From Methanomassiliicoccales archaeon (GTDB lineage Archaea; Thermoplasmatota; Thermoplasmata; Methanomassiliicoccales; UBA472), in contig DUJZ01000126.1 in the NCBI GenBank assembly GCA_013329565.1, positions 1-12,237 on the forward strand: DNA of 12,237 nucleotides. Direction: 5' to 3'. The notes under the pieces are model-generated. The model was not told the DNA's origin. It saw only the letters and a program-made list of their open reading frames with translations, and did no database searches. Made by a program: the position numbers and the translations under genes. Positions 1-7,095 of the stretch are shown here, in pieces. Position 1 is the stretch's first letter. Each line of letters begins with the position of its first letter.

Positions 1-956
1 ATCCGACCCTGCCTGGAGCGGAGGTCCTGGCCTGCCTCAGGGCGGAGTCTCCAGGATCCCGGAGGCTCTCCCTCGGTCCGGGATTTCTTCTGGCGGAATG
101 CGATATCGAATCCCTCCCTCAGGTGGCTGGACGCCTTGGCCTGACCCACCGCTTCGGACGTTATCTTGGATCGTGCGATCTGGACGGGATAGAATCCAAA
201 TCGAACGAACTTGAACTGCCGGAGGGAAGCATCTGCGTTCGGGCCAAGAAGGTGGAAGGCTGGCATGCGAACGTCAACACCCACGATCTGGCCAAGAAGG
301 TCGGGAAGGTCCTGTTTCAAAAGCACGACATCGACCTAACCACTCCAGACCTCACGGTCAGAGTGCTTCTTTCGGAAAAGGTGCACCTGTTCATAGTGGA
401 TCATGAGATCGACCGGAAGCAGTTCGACCGGCGAAAGGTCGCCGAGAGGCCGTTCTTCTCGCCCATCTCCCTGCACCCGCGCTATGCCAGGGCTTTGATC
501 AATCTTACGGAGGCCAAGCGTGGCGATACCGTGCTCGATCCATTCTGCGGCACTGGCGGCATAGTCCTGGAAGCGGCGCTGCTGGGAATGAGGGCGATCG
601 GCTCGGACATCGACCCGCAGATGGTGGAGGGCTGCAAGCGCAACCTTGAGCATTTCAATGTCCAGGCGGAGGTTCAGGTGGCGGATATCGGCGAGGTCCC
701 CTTTCTGTTCGAAAAGGTGGGAGCGGTCGCAACCGACCCCCCGTACGGAAGAGCGGCCAGCACCAAGAAGGAGGATATCGACCTTTTGTATCGTCGGGGC
801 ATCAAGGCCTCGGCGGAAGTGCTATCCCCCGGAGGAAGAGCCGGCATCGTGCTCCCTCGGGAGGTCAAGACGGAAGCGATGGAACTGCAGGAGTTGCACA
901 AGCAGCGCGTGCATCGTTCCCTCACCCGCCATTACCATATCTTCATTCGACGGTGA
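1..956 (+). CDS. trmG10: tRNA (guanine-10-N2)-methyltransferase, Trm-G10/Trm11 type (5' partial)
   Basis: This enzyme should transfer one or two methyl groups from S-adenosylmethionine to N2 of guanosine 10 in tRNA. The reading frame is open from base 3 with no stop, and 317 residues are visible. The GTG at 123 is an internal valine codon, because upstream in-frame residues (for example GPGFLLAECD) fit the family's N-terminal region. A THUMP-like RNA-binding section precedes a Rossmann methyltransferase domain. SAM motif I (DPFCGTGG) is at about 537-560 and the catalytic DPPYGR motif at about 735-752. D/N-PP-Y is the signature of methylation on exocyclic amino groups. The gene ends in TGA and overlaps the converging M50 protease gene by 14 bases. 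The exact tRNA position modified is inferred from family resemblance. Confidence 0.85.
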   Translation, partial: PTLPGAEVLACLRAESPGSRRLSLGPGFLLAECDIESLPQVAGRLGLTHRFGRYLGSCDLDGIESKSNELELPEGSICVRAKKVEGWHANVNTHDLAKKVGKVLFQKHDIDLTTPDLTVRVLLSEKVHLFIVDHEIDRKQFDRRKVAERPFFSPISLHPRYARALINLTEAKRGDTVLDPFCGTGGIVLEAALLGMRAIGSDIDPQMVEGCKRNLEHFNVQAEVQVADIGEVPFLFEKVGAVATDPPYGRAASTKKEDIDLLYRRGIKASAEVLSPGGRAGIVLPREVKTEAMELQELHKQRVHRSLTRHYHIFIRR

Positions 957-2403
957 AGGTGAACAGGTACTCGTCGCTCTGATAGACGGAGCCGTTGCTA
1001 TTGAATGACTTCGTGTCCACCAGCAATTCCCATTCACCTGCTTCTTCATCCAGGGGCACGCTCACCTTTATAATGACCACGATCCCTTCCTCGTAAGGCA
1101 CCAGGACCTCCAGGAAATTAGTGGAGTTCTCCTCGTCGCCCCCTTGCACGAACAGCGAAACGCTCCAGCCGTACGGGACCTGCATGGCGTTCAGCTCCAT
1201 GGTGGAATTGGTGTTCCCGGTGTTGTTGACCAGCATTGTGACGTAGACGGACGTCCCGGCCAGTATGACCGTTTCGTTACCTCCGGGCAGCTCCACGTCG
1301 AAGGAGTGGTCGGGAGCGATCTCCACCAACGGTATCGGAGAGAATGTGACCAGCAGTATCGCCATGGTCACCACCCCCAGCACCTTGGTCTTGTTGCTGA
1401 TCCCGCTGACATCGTTCAGGGGGGCGGGGTGCCGCAGTCCCAGGAACAGGATCAGCATGGCGAAGATCAGCCATCCGCTGTAATAAAGCCCGAGCACCAG
1501 CAGCAGTCCCACCGTGGCGTAGCTGAGGTACTTTGCCTTGTCGCCGAACAGTCCACGAACCACATGCCCTCCGTCCAACTGACCGGCGGGAAGTAGATTG
1601 ATGGCGGTGACCAGGAAGCCCACCCAGGCCGCGAAGGCCGTGGGGTGCAGGGTGACGTTCTCTGGAAGCGGTATAAGGAGCGAGAGCAGCGCGTACAGCG
1701 GCTGAATGGTTATCGCCACTGAGCCGGCGTCCCCCACCATGCCACTGCTCGGGTCGCCCATGGACGTCAGCCATAAGCCGAGGAAGGAGACGGGGATGGT
1801 GACCAGAAGACCGGCTATCGGACCGGCGGCGCCGATGATGACCAGGGAGCGGCGGTCCGGGATCGGGTCCCTCATCGAGATGAAAGCGCCGAACGTTCCC
1901 AGCGGAGGTATGGAAGGAATGAAGAACGGGAGCGAGGCGGCCACGCCGCATTTCCTGGCGGCGAGGTAGTGGCTGAGCTCGTGGGTGCCTAGGATGGCCA
2001 TGAGCGGAACGGCGAAGAACAGTGCCCCCCAGAGATAGTTCTCCGGACGGGCCAGGTCGTTGTTGCCGCCGTAGGAGGCCCATAGCACCGCCCCGGCGAT
2101 CACGGTGGTGATGAGCGTGACGACCAGAAGCGCACCGTTCAGCCAGAGCCCCCTTGTCCTCATTTCGGGCCGCTTCACCACATTGATGGTGTACTCGCCG
2201 CCGTTATAGCGAAGTATGGGTATCAGCTGGAGCGCCTTGAACTCGTTGCGCAGCCTATCGAACTTGCCTTGCAGGCTGGATTGTTCAGGGGTGATGAAGA
2301 AAGTGAGAGAATCGTAGCTCACCCGCACGTCGTATACAGGAAAGTACTTGGAGATCGCGGCCTTGACGCTCTCCACCTCGGCCGCGGGTCCGGGGGTGGC
2401 CAT
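943..2403 (-). CDS. Site-2-type M50 membrane metalloprotease with C-terminal beta-rich exterior domain
   Basis: This is a 486-residue integral-membrane zinc protease expected to cut substrates within or next to the membrane. HELSH (residues 141-145) is the HExxH zinc and catalytic motif. NLLPAGQLDGGH (269-280) supplies the third zinc ligand in the LDGGH form typical of site-2 proteases. GTFGAFI (169-175) is another family motif. Residues 1-80 form a soluble region resembling that of EGY-type (plant and archaeal) M50 proteins. Hydrophobic segments lie near 88-110, 123-140, 187-213, 233-247, 258-272, 295-323 and 342-360. The last 120 or so residues look beta-rich, of the NEW3/CARDB kind, with five N-x-S/T sequons. 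ATG 2403 has no Shine-Dalgarno site but has a TATA-like box about 30 bases upstream. Its substrate is unknown. Confidence 0.85.
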   Translation of the reverse strand: MATPGPAAEVESVKAAISKYFPVYDVRVSYDSLTFFITPEQSSLQGKFDRLRNEFKALQLIPILRYNGGEYTINVVKRPEMRTRGLWLNGALLVVTLITTVIAGAVLWASYGGNNDLARPENYLWGALFFAVPLMAILGTHELSHYLAARKCGVAASLPFFIPSIPPLGTFGAFISMRDPIPDRRSLVIIGAAGPIAGLLVTIPVSFLGLWLTSMGDPSSGMVGDAGSVAITIQPLYALLSLLIPLPENVTLHPTAFAAWVGFLVTAINLLPAGQLDGGHVVRGLFGDKAKYLSYATVGLLLVLGLYYSGWLIFAMLILFLGLRHPAPLNDVSGISNKTKVLGVVTMAILLVTFSPIPLVEIAPDHSFDVELPGGNETVILAGTSVYVTMLVNNTGNTNSTMELNAMQVPYGWSVSLFVQGGDEENSTNFLEVLVPYEEGIVVIIKVSVPLDEEAGEWELLVDTKSFNSNGSVYQSDEYLFTFTVE

Positions 2404-2423
2404 GAGGGCGTTATTTCAGGAGG

Positions 2424-2440
2424 ACTTATTATTAAATTTT
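2424..2440 (-). promoter_or_regulatory. Putative TATA/BRE promoter of the M50 protease gene
   Basis: Read on the minus strand, a purine-rich stretch (GGGAGG) is followed by AAAATTTAATAATAAG, a good archaeal BRE-TATA arrangement. Its centre is about 30 bases from ATG 2403, so the mRNA would have almost no leader. That agrees with the absence of a Shine-Dalgarno site. The position of the transcript start is inferred. Confidence 0.5.
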
Positions 2441-2493
2441 CCTCCCACTGATTCCCAGAGAATGTGGCCAGGACGTTGGGCCATGTCGCCAAC

Positions 2494-2503
2494 GCTTTTG
2501 TAT
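2494..2503 (+). promoter_or_regulatory. Weak TATA-like box of the lipid operon
   Basis: CTTTTGTATG lies about 26 bases before GTG 2524, the spacing expected for a leaderless transcript. The match to an archaeal TATA box is only fair. The protease gene starts in the opposite direction, so 2404-2523 is a divergent promoter region. Confidence 0.3.
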
Positions 2504-2523
2504 GGGCATAACGATGCTCAGCC

Positions 2524-3339
2524 GTGAACCCGCTACTGCAGCTGTTCCGGATCGGCAACGCCGTGATGGGGATAGTCGGACTGCTGATGGGGGTGCTCAT
2601 CGCTGCCGGAACCGGCATCCTGGACCATTGGGAGCCGGTGGTCTTCGCGGCCATTACGGTCTTCTCGTTCATCGTCGGCGGCAACTCGCTGAACGATTAC
2701 ATGGACCGGGAGGTGGACAAGCTCGCTCATCCCGAACGGCCGTTGCCCTCCGGGCGCTTGACGCCCAAGCAGGTCCTGTCCATATCGATAGCGAGTTTCA
2801 TCATTTCCTTCCTGTCGTCGCTGCTCCTGAACCTGGAATCGATCATCATCGTGGTGCTGGCGATATCGCTCATGCTTTCATACGAAGCGAAGCTGAAGAA
2901 GGACGCTCTGACGGGCAATCTGGAGATAGCGTTGCTCACCGGAATGCTCTTCCTGCTCGGCGGGGCGGTCGTGGGCATGATGGAGCGGACGTACGTAATC
3001 GCCCTGCTGGCCTTCCTGGCAATACTCGGTCGGGAGATCGTCAAGGACATCGAGGACATGGCGGGCGATTTCGACCGCTCGACGCTGCCGAAAAGGATCG
3101 GTGCGCGTAACGCAGGCATCATCGCCAGCCTTTCGTTCCTGGTGGCGGTGGCCCTCAGCCCGATACCTTATCTTGACGGCACTTTCGGCATCTGGTATCT
3201 CGCCGCGGTGGCCTTTGCGGATGCAATATTTATATACTGCTCCATTGTTCATTTTGAAAATCCCACCAGGGGACAGAAGCTGGCCAAATACGGCATGCTC
3301 CTGGCGCTGGTGGCCTTCCTCATCGGAGGGATACTGTGA
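2524..3339 (+). CDS. UbiA-family prenyltransferase, probable digeranylgeranylglyceryl phosphate (DGGGP) synthase
   Basis: This membrane enzyme should add a second geranylgeranyl chain to GGGP, the second ether-forming step of archaeal phospholipid synthesis. It has 271 residues, normal for the family, and many hydrophobic helices. The first aspartate-rich motif, NDYMDREVD (57-65), is followed by HPERPLPSG (69-77), characteristic of archaeal DGGGP synthases. The second motif is KDIEDMAGD (174-182). The start is GTG at 2524. The stop overlaps the start of the GGGP synthase gene, which makes the next-earlier step of the same pathway; this context strongly favours DGGGP synthase over quinone or heme prenyltransferases. 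Near the 3' end an AT-rich patch (about 3226-3240) interrupts otherwise GC-rich coding sequence. Confidence 0.9.
   Translation: MNPLLQLFRIGNAVMGIVGLLMGVLIAAGTGILDHWEPVVFAAITVFSFIVGGNSLNDYMDREVDKLAHPERPLPSGRLTPKQVLSISIASFIISFLSSLLLNLESIIIVVLAISLMLSYEAKLKKDALTGNLEIALLTGMLFLLGGAVVGMMERTYVIALLAFLAILGREIVKDIEDMAGDFDRSTLPKRIGARNAGIIASLSFLVAVALSPIPYLDGTFGIWYLAAVAFADAIFIYCSIVHFENPTRGQKLAKYGMLLALVAFLIGGIL
3325..3330 (+). promoter_or_regulatory. Shine-Dalgarno site setting the GTG start of GGGP synthase
   Basis: GGAGGG ends five bases before GTG 3336, inside the last codons of the upstream gene. With the GTGA start/stop overlap it supports coupled translation of the two lipid genes. Confidence 0.65.
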
Positions 3340-4076
3340 AGGTCAAGGACTACATCTACGAGAAGGTTAAGAAGGGGACCATGCACATGACGCTCCTGGA
3401 CCCTGCAAAGCAGAGCCCGGAGCGCGCCGCCGAGATGGCCGCCATAGCAGAATCCATGGACACCGACGCCATCATGGTGGGCGGTTCCACCGGGGTCACC
3501 CAGGAGAACCTGGACGCCACAATCATGGCCATCAAGAAGAAGGTCAAGGTCCCGGTCATCTACTTCCCGTCCGGCGCGCACGCCATATCTCCGTACGCGG
3601 ACGCCATGTACTTCATGAGCATGCTGAACTCGACGACCGTGGACAACGTGGTACTTCAACAGGTGAAGGGCGCCCCCATCGTCAAGAAGATCGAAGTCGA
3701 GCCTCTCTCGATGGGTTACATCATCGTGGAGCCGGGCATGAAGGTCGGCGAGGTCGGCATGGCTAGGCCGATCCCCAGGAACGAGCCCAAGACCGCCGCT
3801 GCGTTCGCCTTGGCGGCCGAGTTCATGGGCATGGGCCTGGTCTACCTCGAGGCAGGCAGCGGCGCTCCGGAAGCGGTTCCAGAGGAAATGATCGCCACCT
3901 GCAAGAAGACCCTGTCCGTCCCGCTCATAGTCGGCGGAGGCATCAGGGACGCGGAGACCGCGGCCAGGGTCCGCAAGGCCGGAGCGGACATCGTCGTCAC
4001 CGGAACCGTCGTGGAGGATTCCGACCTCGGCGATGATCTCAGAAAGCTGATCAGGGCGGCCAAGGGGACCGCCTGA
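3336..4076 (+). CDS. Geranylgeranylglyceryl phosphate (GGGP) synthase
   Basis: This enzyme joins geranylgeranyl diphosphate to sn-glycerol-1-phosphate, the first committed step of archaeal ether lipids and the one that fixes their stereochemistry. The 246-residue TIM-barrel protein shows the PcrB/GGGPS motifs in order: LLDPAK (20-25), GGST (49-52), YFPSG (76-80), ADAMYFMSMLNS (88-99), YLEAGSGAP (170-178) with its key tyrosine and glutamate, GGGIR (200-204) and GADIVVTGT (216-224). The start is GTG at 3336, overlapping the upstream TGA as GTGA and preceded by a good Shine-Dalgarno site. Its length and motif set fit archaeal group II GGGP synthases. The gene converges on pdxT with only 8 bases between stops, so the two transcripts probably overlap. 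Confidence 0.95.
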   Translation: MKVKDYIYEKVKKGTMHMTLLDPAKQSPERAAEMAAIAESMDTDAIMVGGSTGVTQENLDATIMAIKKKVKVPVIYFPSGAHAISPYADAMYFMSMLNSTTVDNVVLQQVKGAPIVKKIEVEPLSMGYIIVEPGMKVGEVGMARPIPRNEPKTAAAFALAAEFMGMGLVYLEAGSGAPEAVPEEMIATCKKTLSVPLIVGGGIRDAETAARVRKAGADIVVTGTVVEDSDLGDDLRKLIRAAKGTA

Positions 4077-4084
4077 TCCCTCTT

Positions 4085-4675
4085 TCACACCAACGAAAAT
4101 AACAACTGGTGCACCCTGGTATCGTTCGTCAGTTCAGGGTGGAACGAAAGGGCCAGAACGTTGTCCTGCCTGGCCATAACTGACTCGCCCTGATGCCTGC
4201 TCACGATGCGGCAGCTACCCCAGGTCTCGGTAATTAACGGGGCGCGGATGAAAACCCCTGGGAACGGCGAGTCCAGACCCTCGATCTCCAACGGATATTC
4301 GAACGATTCCCTCTGTCTTCCAAAGGCGTTGCGGTCCACCGCCATGTCCATTAACCCGAGAAGTTCAGTGCCGGTACGTTCGGCCTGCTCCCCGCCCTTC
4401 TTAGCCAGAAGCACGCATCCGGCGCAGGTGCCCATGATCGGCACGCCGTCCATGCCCATGGCCACGATGTCCGCGAAAAGCCCGAACTTGCGCAGGAGCT
4501 TGGAAATGGTGGTGCTCTCCCCGCCGGGGATTATAAGGCAATCGACGCTGCGCAGGTCGTCCAGGCGACGGACGGCTATGGCCTCGCCCTTTCTGCCCAT
4601 GGCCTCGAGCGCCAGCTCGGACATCCGCAGGTGTTCGGGCACCGCGCCCTGAACGGAGATCACTCCGACCTTCAT
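4085..4675 (-). CDS. pdxT: Pyridoxal 5'-phosphate synthase glutaminase subunit PdxT
   Basis: PdxT hydrolyses glutamine and channels ammonia to PdxS, which builds pyridoxal 5'-phosphate (vitamin B6) from sugar phosphates. The 196-residue protein is of normal length. Visible motifs are GGESTT (51-56), GTCAGC (82-87) with nucleophile Cys84, DRNAFGRQ (114-121), and FHPEL (178-182) with His179 and Glu181 completing the triad. The ATG at 4675 opens the protein directly with MKVGVISVQG, the family's usual N-terminus. No Shine-Dalgarno site is visible. A weak TATA-like stretch lies about 26-29 bases upstream, but co-transcription with the ligase gene 38 bases upstream is also possible. The partner pdxS is not in the window. 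Confidence 0.95.
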   Translation of the reverse strand: MKVGVISVQGAVPEHLRMSELALEAMGRKGEAIAVRRLDDLRSVDCLIIPGGESTTISKLLRKFGLFADIVAMGMDGVPIMGTCAGCVLLAKKGGEQAERTGTELLGLMDMAVDRNAFGRQRESFEYPLEIEGLDSPFPGVFIRAPLITETWGSCRIVSRHQGESVMARQDNVLALSFHPELTNDTRVHQLLFSLV

Positions 4676-4698
4676 CGCCAGGGCGATTCCGGGAATGA

Positions 4699-4710
4699 TA
4701 GATAATTCTA
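4699..4710 (-). promoter_or_regulatory. Possible TATA-like box for pdxT
   Basis: In the 38-base gap the minus strand reads TAGAATTATCTA, AT-rich and centred about 29 bases before the pdxT ATG. It could give pdxT its own leaderless transcript. The match is weak and the same bases include an amber codon in frame with the upstream ligase. Confidence 0.25.
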
Positions 4711-4713
4711 TTC

Positions 4714-6165
4714 CTAGGAGTCGAACCTCTTCCTCTGGTCGATGATCGGCTTCATTTTCGGTGTGAACTCCAGGGACACTTCCATCATCTCCACCTCTAT
4801 CGGGTCCAGGAGATCGTTGTCCAGGCCGCTTCGGATCTCCTCCAGCTCCATCAAGGCCTTGAGCACCTCTTCCTTTCCCTTGGCCATGTCCCCGTTGTAC
4901 TCGACGGTGAAGTGAAGATGGTCCCGGAAGGACGGTTTCGTCAGCACGAGCTGGTAGTTCAGCACGCCGTGCACCTTCATGATCGCCTCATCGAACAGCG
5001 TCGGGAATATGTGCTCCCCCAGGCCTATCTTGGTGGCCGCGTTGCGCCGTCCCTTGGGCTTGCCTATCTTGCCGACGGTGACGTGACCACAATCGCAGGG
5101 CGGCAAGATGAACTTGGAGATGTCGTACGAACGGTAGCGGAGAAGCGGCGATCCTTGGAAGGAAAGAGAGGTCCAGATCAGCTCCCCTTCCTCGCCTGGA
5201 GGAAGCTTTCTACCGGTGTCGGGGTCGATCACCTCCACCATGAAGTCCGCCTCGTTGATGTGCAGTCCCGTTTGCACGTGGCACTCGATGGTGGTGGCCA
5301 GCCCCATTTCGGTAAGACCGTATTGGCTAAGGCACTTGCATCCCCATGCTTCCTCTATCTCGTGACGGACCGCTTCGGACAGCGGTTCGGAGGAGCAGAT
5401 TATCGCTTTGAGACCGAGGGAACGGAGGTCGTACTTGTCCCTGGCCAGGACCGTCACGCGATAGATGAAGGACGTTAGGCCTATGATGACCTTGGTCTTC
5501 TGCTCCCTCATAACCCTGATCTGCTCATCGACGTTCACGTCGGAGCAGACGACGGAGTTCAGTCCGGCCACCTTGCAGGCGCTCTCCAGCATCAGACTGG
5601 GGTCCCAGGCCACTACGGCCGGGAACATGATGTGCAGCGTCTCGCTGCTCTTCAGCCCGGCGGAGCGCAGCGCTGCGGCGATCGAATCGACGATGTTCAG
5701 AAGATCGTCGTTGGTGTAGAAGAGCCTCTTCGGTTTTCCGGATGTGCCGGACGTGGAGAAGGCGCGGGCTATCTTGCTCTGTGAAAGGCAAAGGAATAGG
5801 AACGGCTCCTCCGCCAGGTCGTCCGGTTCGGTGAGCGGAACTTTATCCAGGTCGGCCATGGTCCGGATGTCCTCCGGTTTTATGCCAGCCTCGCCGTACT
5901 TCTTCTGATAGAACGGACTGTTCTCCATGACGTAAGCCATCTGCTTGCGGAACTTGTACAGCTGGTACTCCTCGAACGTCTTTCGGTCGATATCACCCAA
6001 GGCGTCTCGGCCCAGAGCCTTGCGGAAACCATCGTCGCGCTTGAAGGCGTTGCGCACCTTGAGCTGCACCCAGTCATGCAACGGGTTCTCCACGTCCTCC
6101 GATACCTTGCGAGAGGTGATCTTGGTGCGGGCGTAGGCCATTATAATGCGATCCTTAAGGCTCAT
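4714..6165 (-). CDS. Phenylacetate-CoA-ligase-like adenylate-forming enzyme
   Basis: A 483-residue member of the ANL adenylating superfamily closest in layout to PaaK-type CoA ligases. It would activate a carboxylic acid as acyl-AMP and probably pass it to coenzyme A; the acid is unknown. The ATP-binding loop STSGTSGKPK spans 137-146. QYGLTEMG (281-288) is the adenine/acyl-pocket motif, GEEGELIW (325-332) precedes the hinge region, and LLRYRSYDIS (341-350) corresponds to the PaaK RYRTGD motif with Ser-Tyr in place of Thr-Gly. CDCG (357-360) matches the short cysteine motif of PaaK-like proteins. From memory the sequence resembles the DVU_1553 ligase group of anaerobes. The start at ATG 6165 fits a TATA-like box 28 bases upstream. 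The gene ends in TAG, followed two codons later by another in-frame TAG. It is divergent from a DUF169 gene and upstream of pdxT. Confidence 0.75.
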   Translation of the reverse strand: MSLKDRIIMAYARTKITSRKVSEDVENPLHDWVQLKVRNAFKRDDGFRKALGRDALGDIDRKTFEEYQLYKFRKQMAYVMENSPFYQKKYGEAGIKPEDIRTMADLDKVPLTEPDDLAEEPFLFLCLSQSKIARAFSTSGTSGKPKRLFYTNDDLLNIVDSIAAALRSAGLKSSETLHIMFPAVVAWDPSLMLESACKVAGLNSVVCSDVNVDEQIRVMREQKTKVIIGLTSFIYRVTVLARDKYDLRSLGLKAIICSSEPLSEAVRHEIEEAWGCKCLSQYGLTEMGLATTIECHVQTGLHINEADFMVEVIDPDTGRKLPPGEEGELIWTSLSFQGSPLLRYRSYDISKFILPPCDCGHVTVGKIGKPKGRRNAATKIGLGEHIFPTLFDEAIMKVHGVLNYQLVLTKPSFRDHLHFTVEYNGDMAKGKEEVLKALMELEEIRSGLDNDLLDPIEVEMMEVSLEFTPKMKPIIDQRKRFDS

Positions 6166-6187
6166 CGTTGGCGAATGCCCTCATGCC

Positions 6188-6199
6188 CATATATTATTT
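6188..6199 (-). promoter_or_regulatory. TATA-like box for the CoA-ligase-like gene
   Basis: The minus strand reads AAATAATATATG, centred about 28 bases before ATG 6165. The geometry predicts a leaderless or nearly leaderless mRNA. It sits in the 77-base divergent region shared with the DUF169 gene. Confidence 0.5.
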
Positions 6200-6210
6200 T
6201 CAAACCGCAG

Positions 6211-6222
6211 GGCTATTAAGAA
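6211..6222 (+). promoter_or_regulatory. TATA-like box for the DUF169 gene
   Basis: GGCTATTAAGAA is centred about 26 bases before ATG 6243, again the leaderless spacing. An alternative box on this strand is the TATATTAT at 6190-6197, which would give a leader of about 25 bases. Confidence 0.4.
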
Positions 6223-6242
6223 AGGAAGCTCATTTCCGAACT

Positions 6243-7019
6243 ATGGGGGACGCGTTATTGGAGGCGTGGGCCAGGGAATTCCGTTCGGAGCTCAACCTGG
6301 GGACCTGTCCGATAGGAGTGAGGCTGTTCGAAAAGGCGTCCGAGGCCATGGAGGTGCCTGGCGTCAAGGTGCTCCGTTCCACGGCCACCTGCCACATGGC
6401 CGCGCTCGCCCGACATCATTGTGCCGATGGAATAACGGTCACCACCGCCCAAGGCATGAAGTGCTTGTGGGGATCGGCGTGCCTGGGGCTGATGCAAACG
6501 CCGGAGCGCCTGGCCCGGGGGGACCTGAACCTGGCCTTCACCAGGGACGAGGATGCGGCCCATCACCTTCAGGACAACATCTTCATGCTCGGCAATGAAG
6601 GACGGATGTACAGCGCCGTGCTGTTGGCGCCCCTGGACCTGATGCCGGTGCAGCCGGACGCCATAGTTGCCTACATGACGCCCGGGCAATCGTTGAAGGT
6701 GCTTCTCGGTTACGAATACAGGGAGGGAAGGGTGCTGAAAGGCACGACGCTCACCGGCCAATCCACTATCTGCTCGGCGATCGCCCGGGTCATGAACGGC
6801 GAGGACATGGTGCTCGACATTCCCTGCGTCGGTGATCGCACCTGGGGTCTCGTTCCGGACCAGGAACTGGTGGTGGTAATCTCGCCTGAGATCTTCGGCG
6901 AGGTGCTGGAGGGCATGAAGGCCACGGACAAGTTCGCGTCGCACCCGTTCCGACCGTTCCTCGATTGGTCGGTCATATTTCCGCCGGACATGGAGCCTCG
7001 CCAGAAGGAGCTGGACTGA
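6243..7019 (+). CDS. DUF169-family protein
   Basis: The 258-residue product matches the DUF169 family in overall layout: an N-terminal LNLGTCPIGVRLF segment (18-29), a central cysteine motif CLWGSACLGL (74-83), the LMPVQPDAIVAYMTPGQ stretch (133-149), TGQSTICS (171-178), DIPCVGDR (192-199) and a C-terminal MKATDKF. No biochemical function is established for this family to my knowledge. Conserved cysteines (50, 74, 80, 177, 195) could bind metal or a cofactor, which is inference. I chose ATG 6243 over the upstream in-frame ATG 6168: family similarity begins there, the extra 25 residues overlap the divergent promoter, and a TATA-like box sits 26 bases upstream. No membrane segments are evident. 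Divergence from the CoA-ligase-like gene suggests joint regulation. Confidence 0.75.
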   Translation: MGDALLEAWAREFRSELNLGTCPIGVRLFEKASEAMEVPGVKVLRSTATCHMAALARHHCADGITVTTAQGMKCLWGSACLGLMQTPERLARGDLNLAFTRDEDAAHHLQDNIFMLGNEGRMYSAVLLAPLDLMPVQPDAIVAYMTPGQSLKVLLGYEYREGRVLKGTTLTGQSTICSAIARVMNGEDMVLDIPCVGDRTWGLVPDQELVVVISPEIFGEVLEGMKATDKFASHPFRPFLDWSVIFPPDMEPRQKELD

Positions 7020-7045
7020 CGAAAGTTCCTTATAGAAATGTAAAC

Positions 7046-7066
7046 GGGGGAAAAGCAATATATCAT
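7046..7066 (+). promoter_or_regulatory. BRE/TATA-like promoter of the small zinc-ribbon gene
   Basis: A purine-rich run, GGGGGAAAAG, leads into CAATATATCAT. The TATA centre near 7060 predicts transcription from about 7086, leaving a leader of about 10 bases before ATG 7096. That leader contains GTGAT, a weak Shine-Dalgarno match. Confidence 0.45.
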
Positions 7067-7095
7067 GAGCGTAGTTATGTTGCCAGAGTGATGAT

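Noticed and set aside
123..125. GTG as the true start of the tRNA methyltransferase
   Set aside because: The frame stays open to the window edge with family-like residues upstream, and no ribosome site precedes it.
1277..2083. 268-residue frame on the minus strand inside the protease gene
   Set aside because: It is an alternative frame of a gene with clear HExxH and LDGGH motifs, and it is rich in Arg and His.
3249..4088. 279-residue open frame on the minus strand opposite GGGP synthase
   Set aside because: GGGP synthase on the other strand has all family motifs. The antisense frame is a shadow of its codon bias.
6168..6242. 25-residue N-terminal extension of the DUF169 protein
   Set aside because: It overlaps the divergent promoter boxes and lies outside the family's similarity. 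ATG 6243 has the better spacing.
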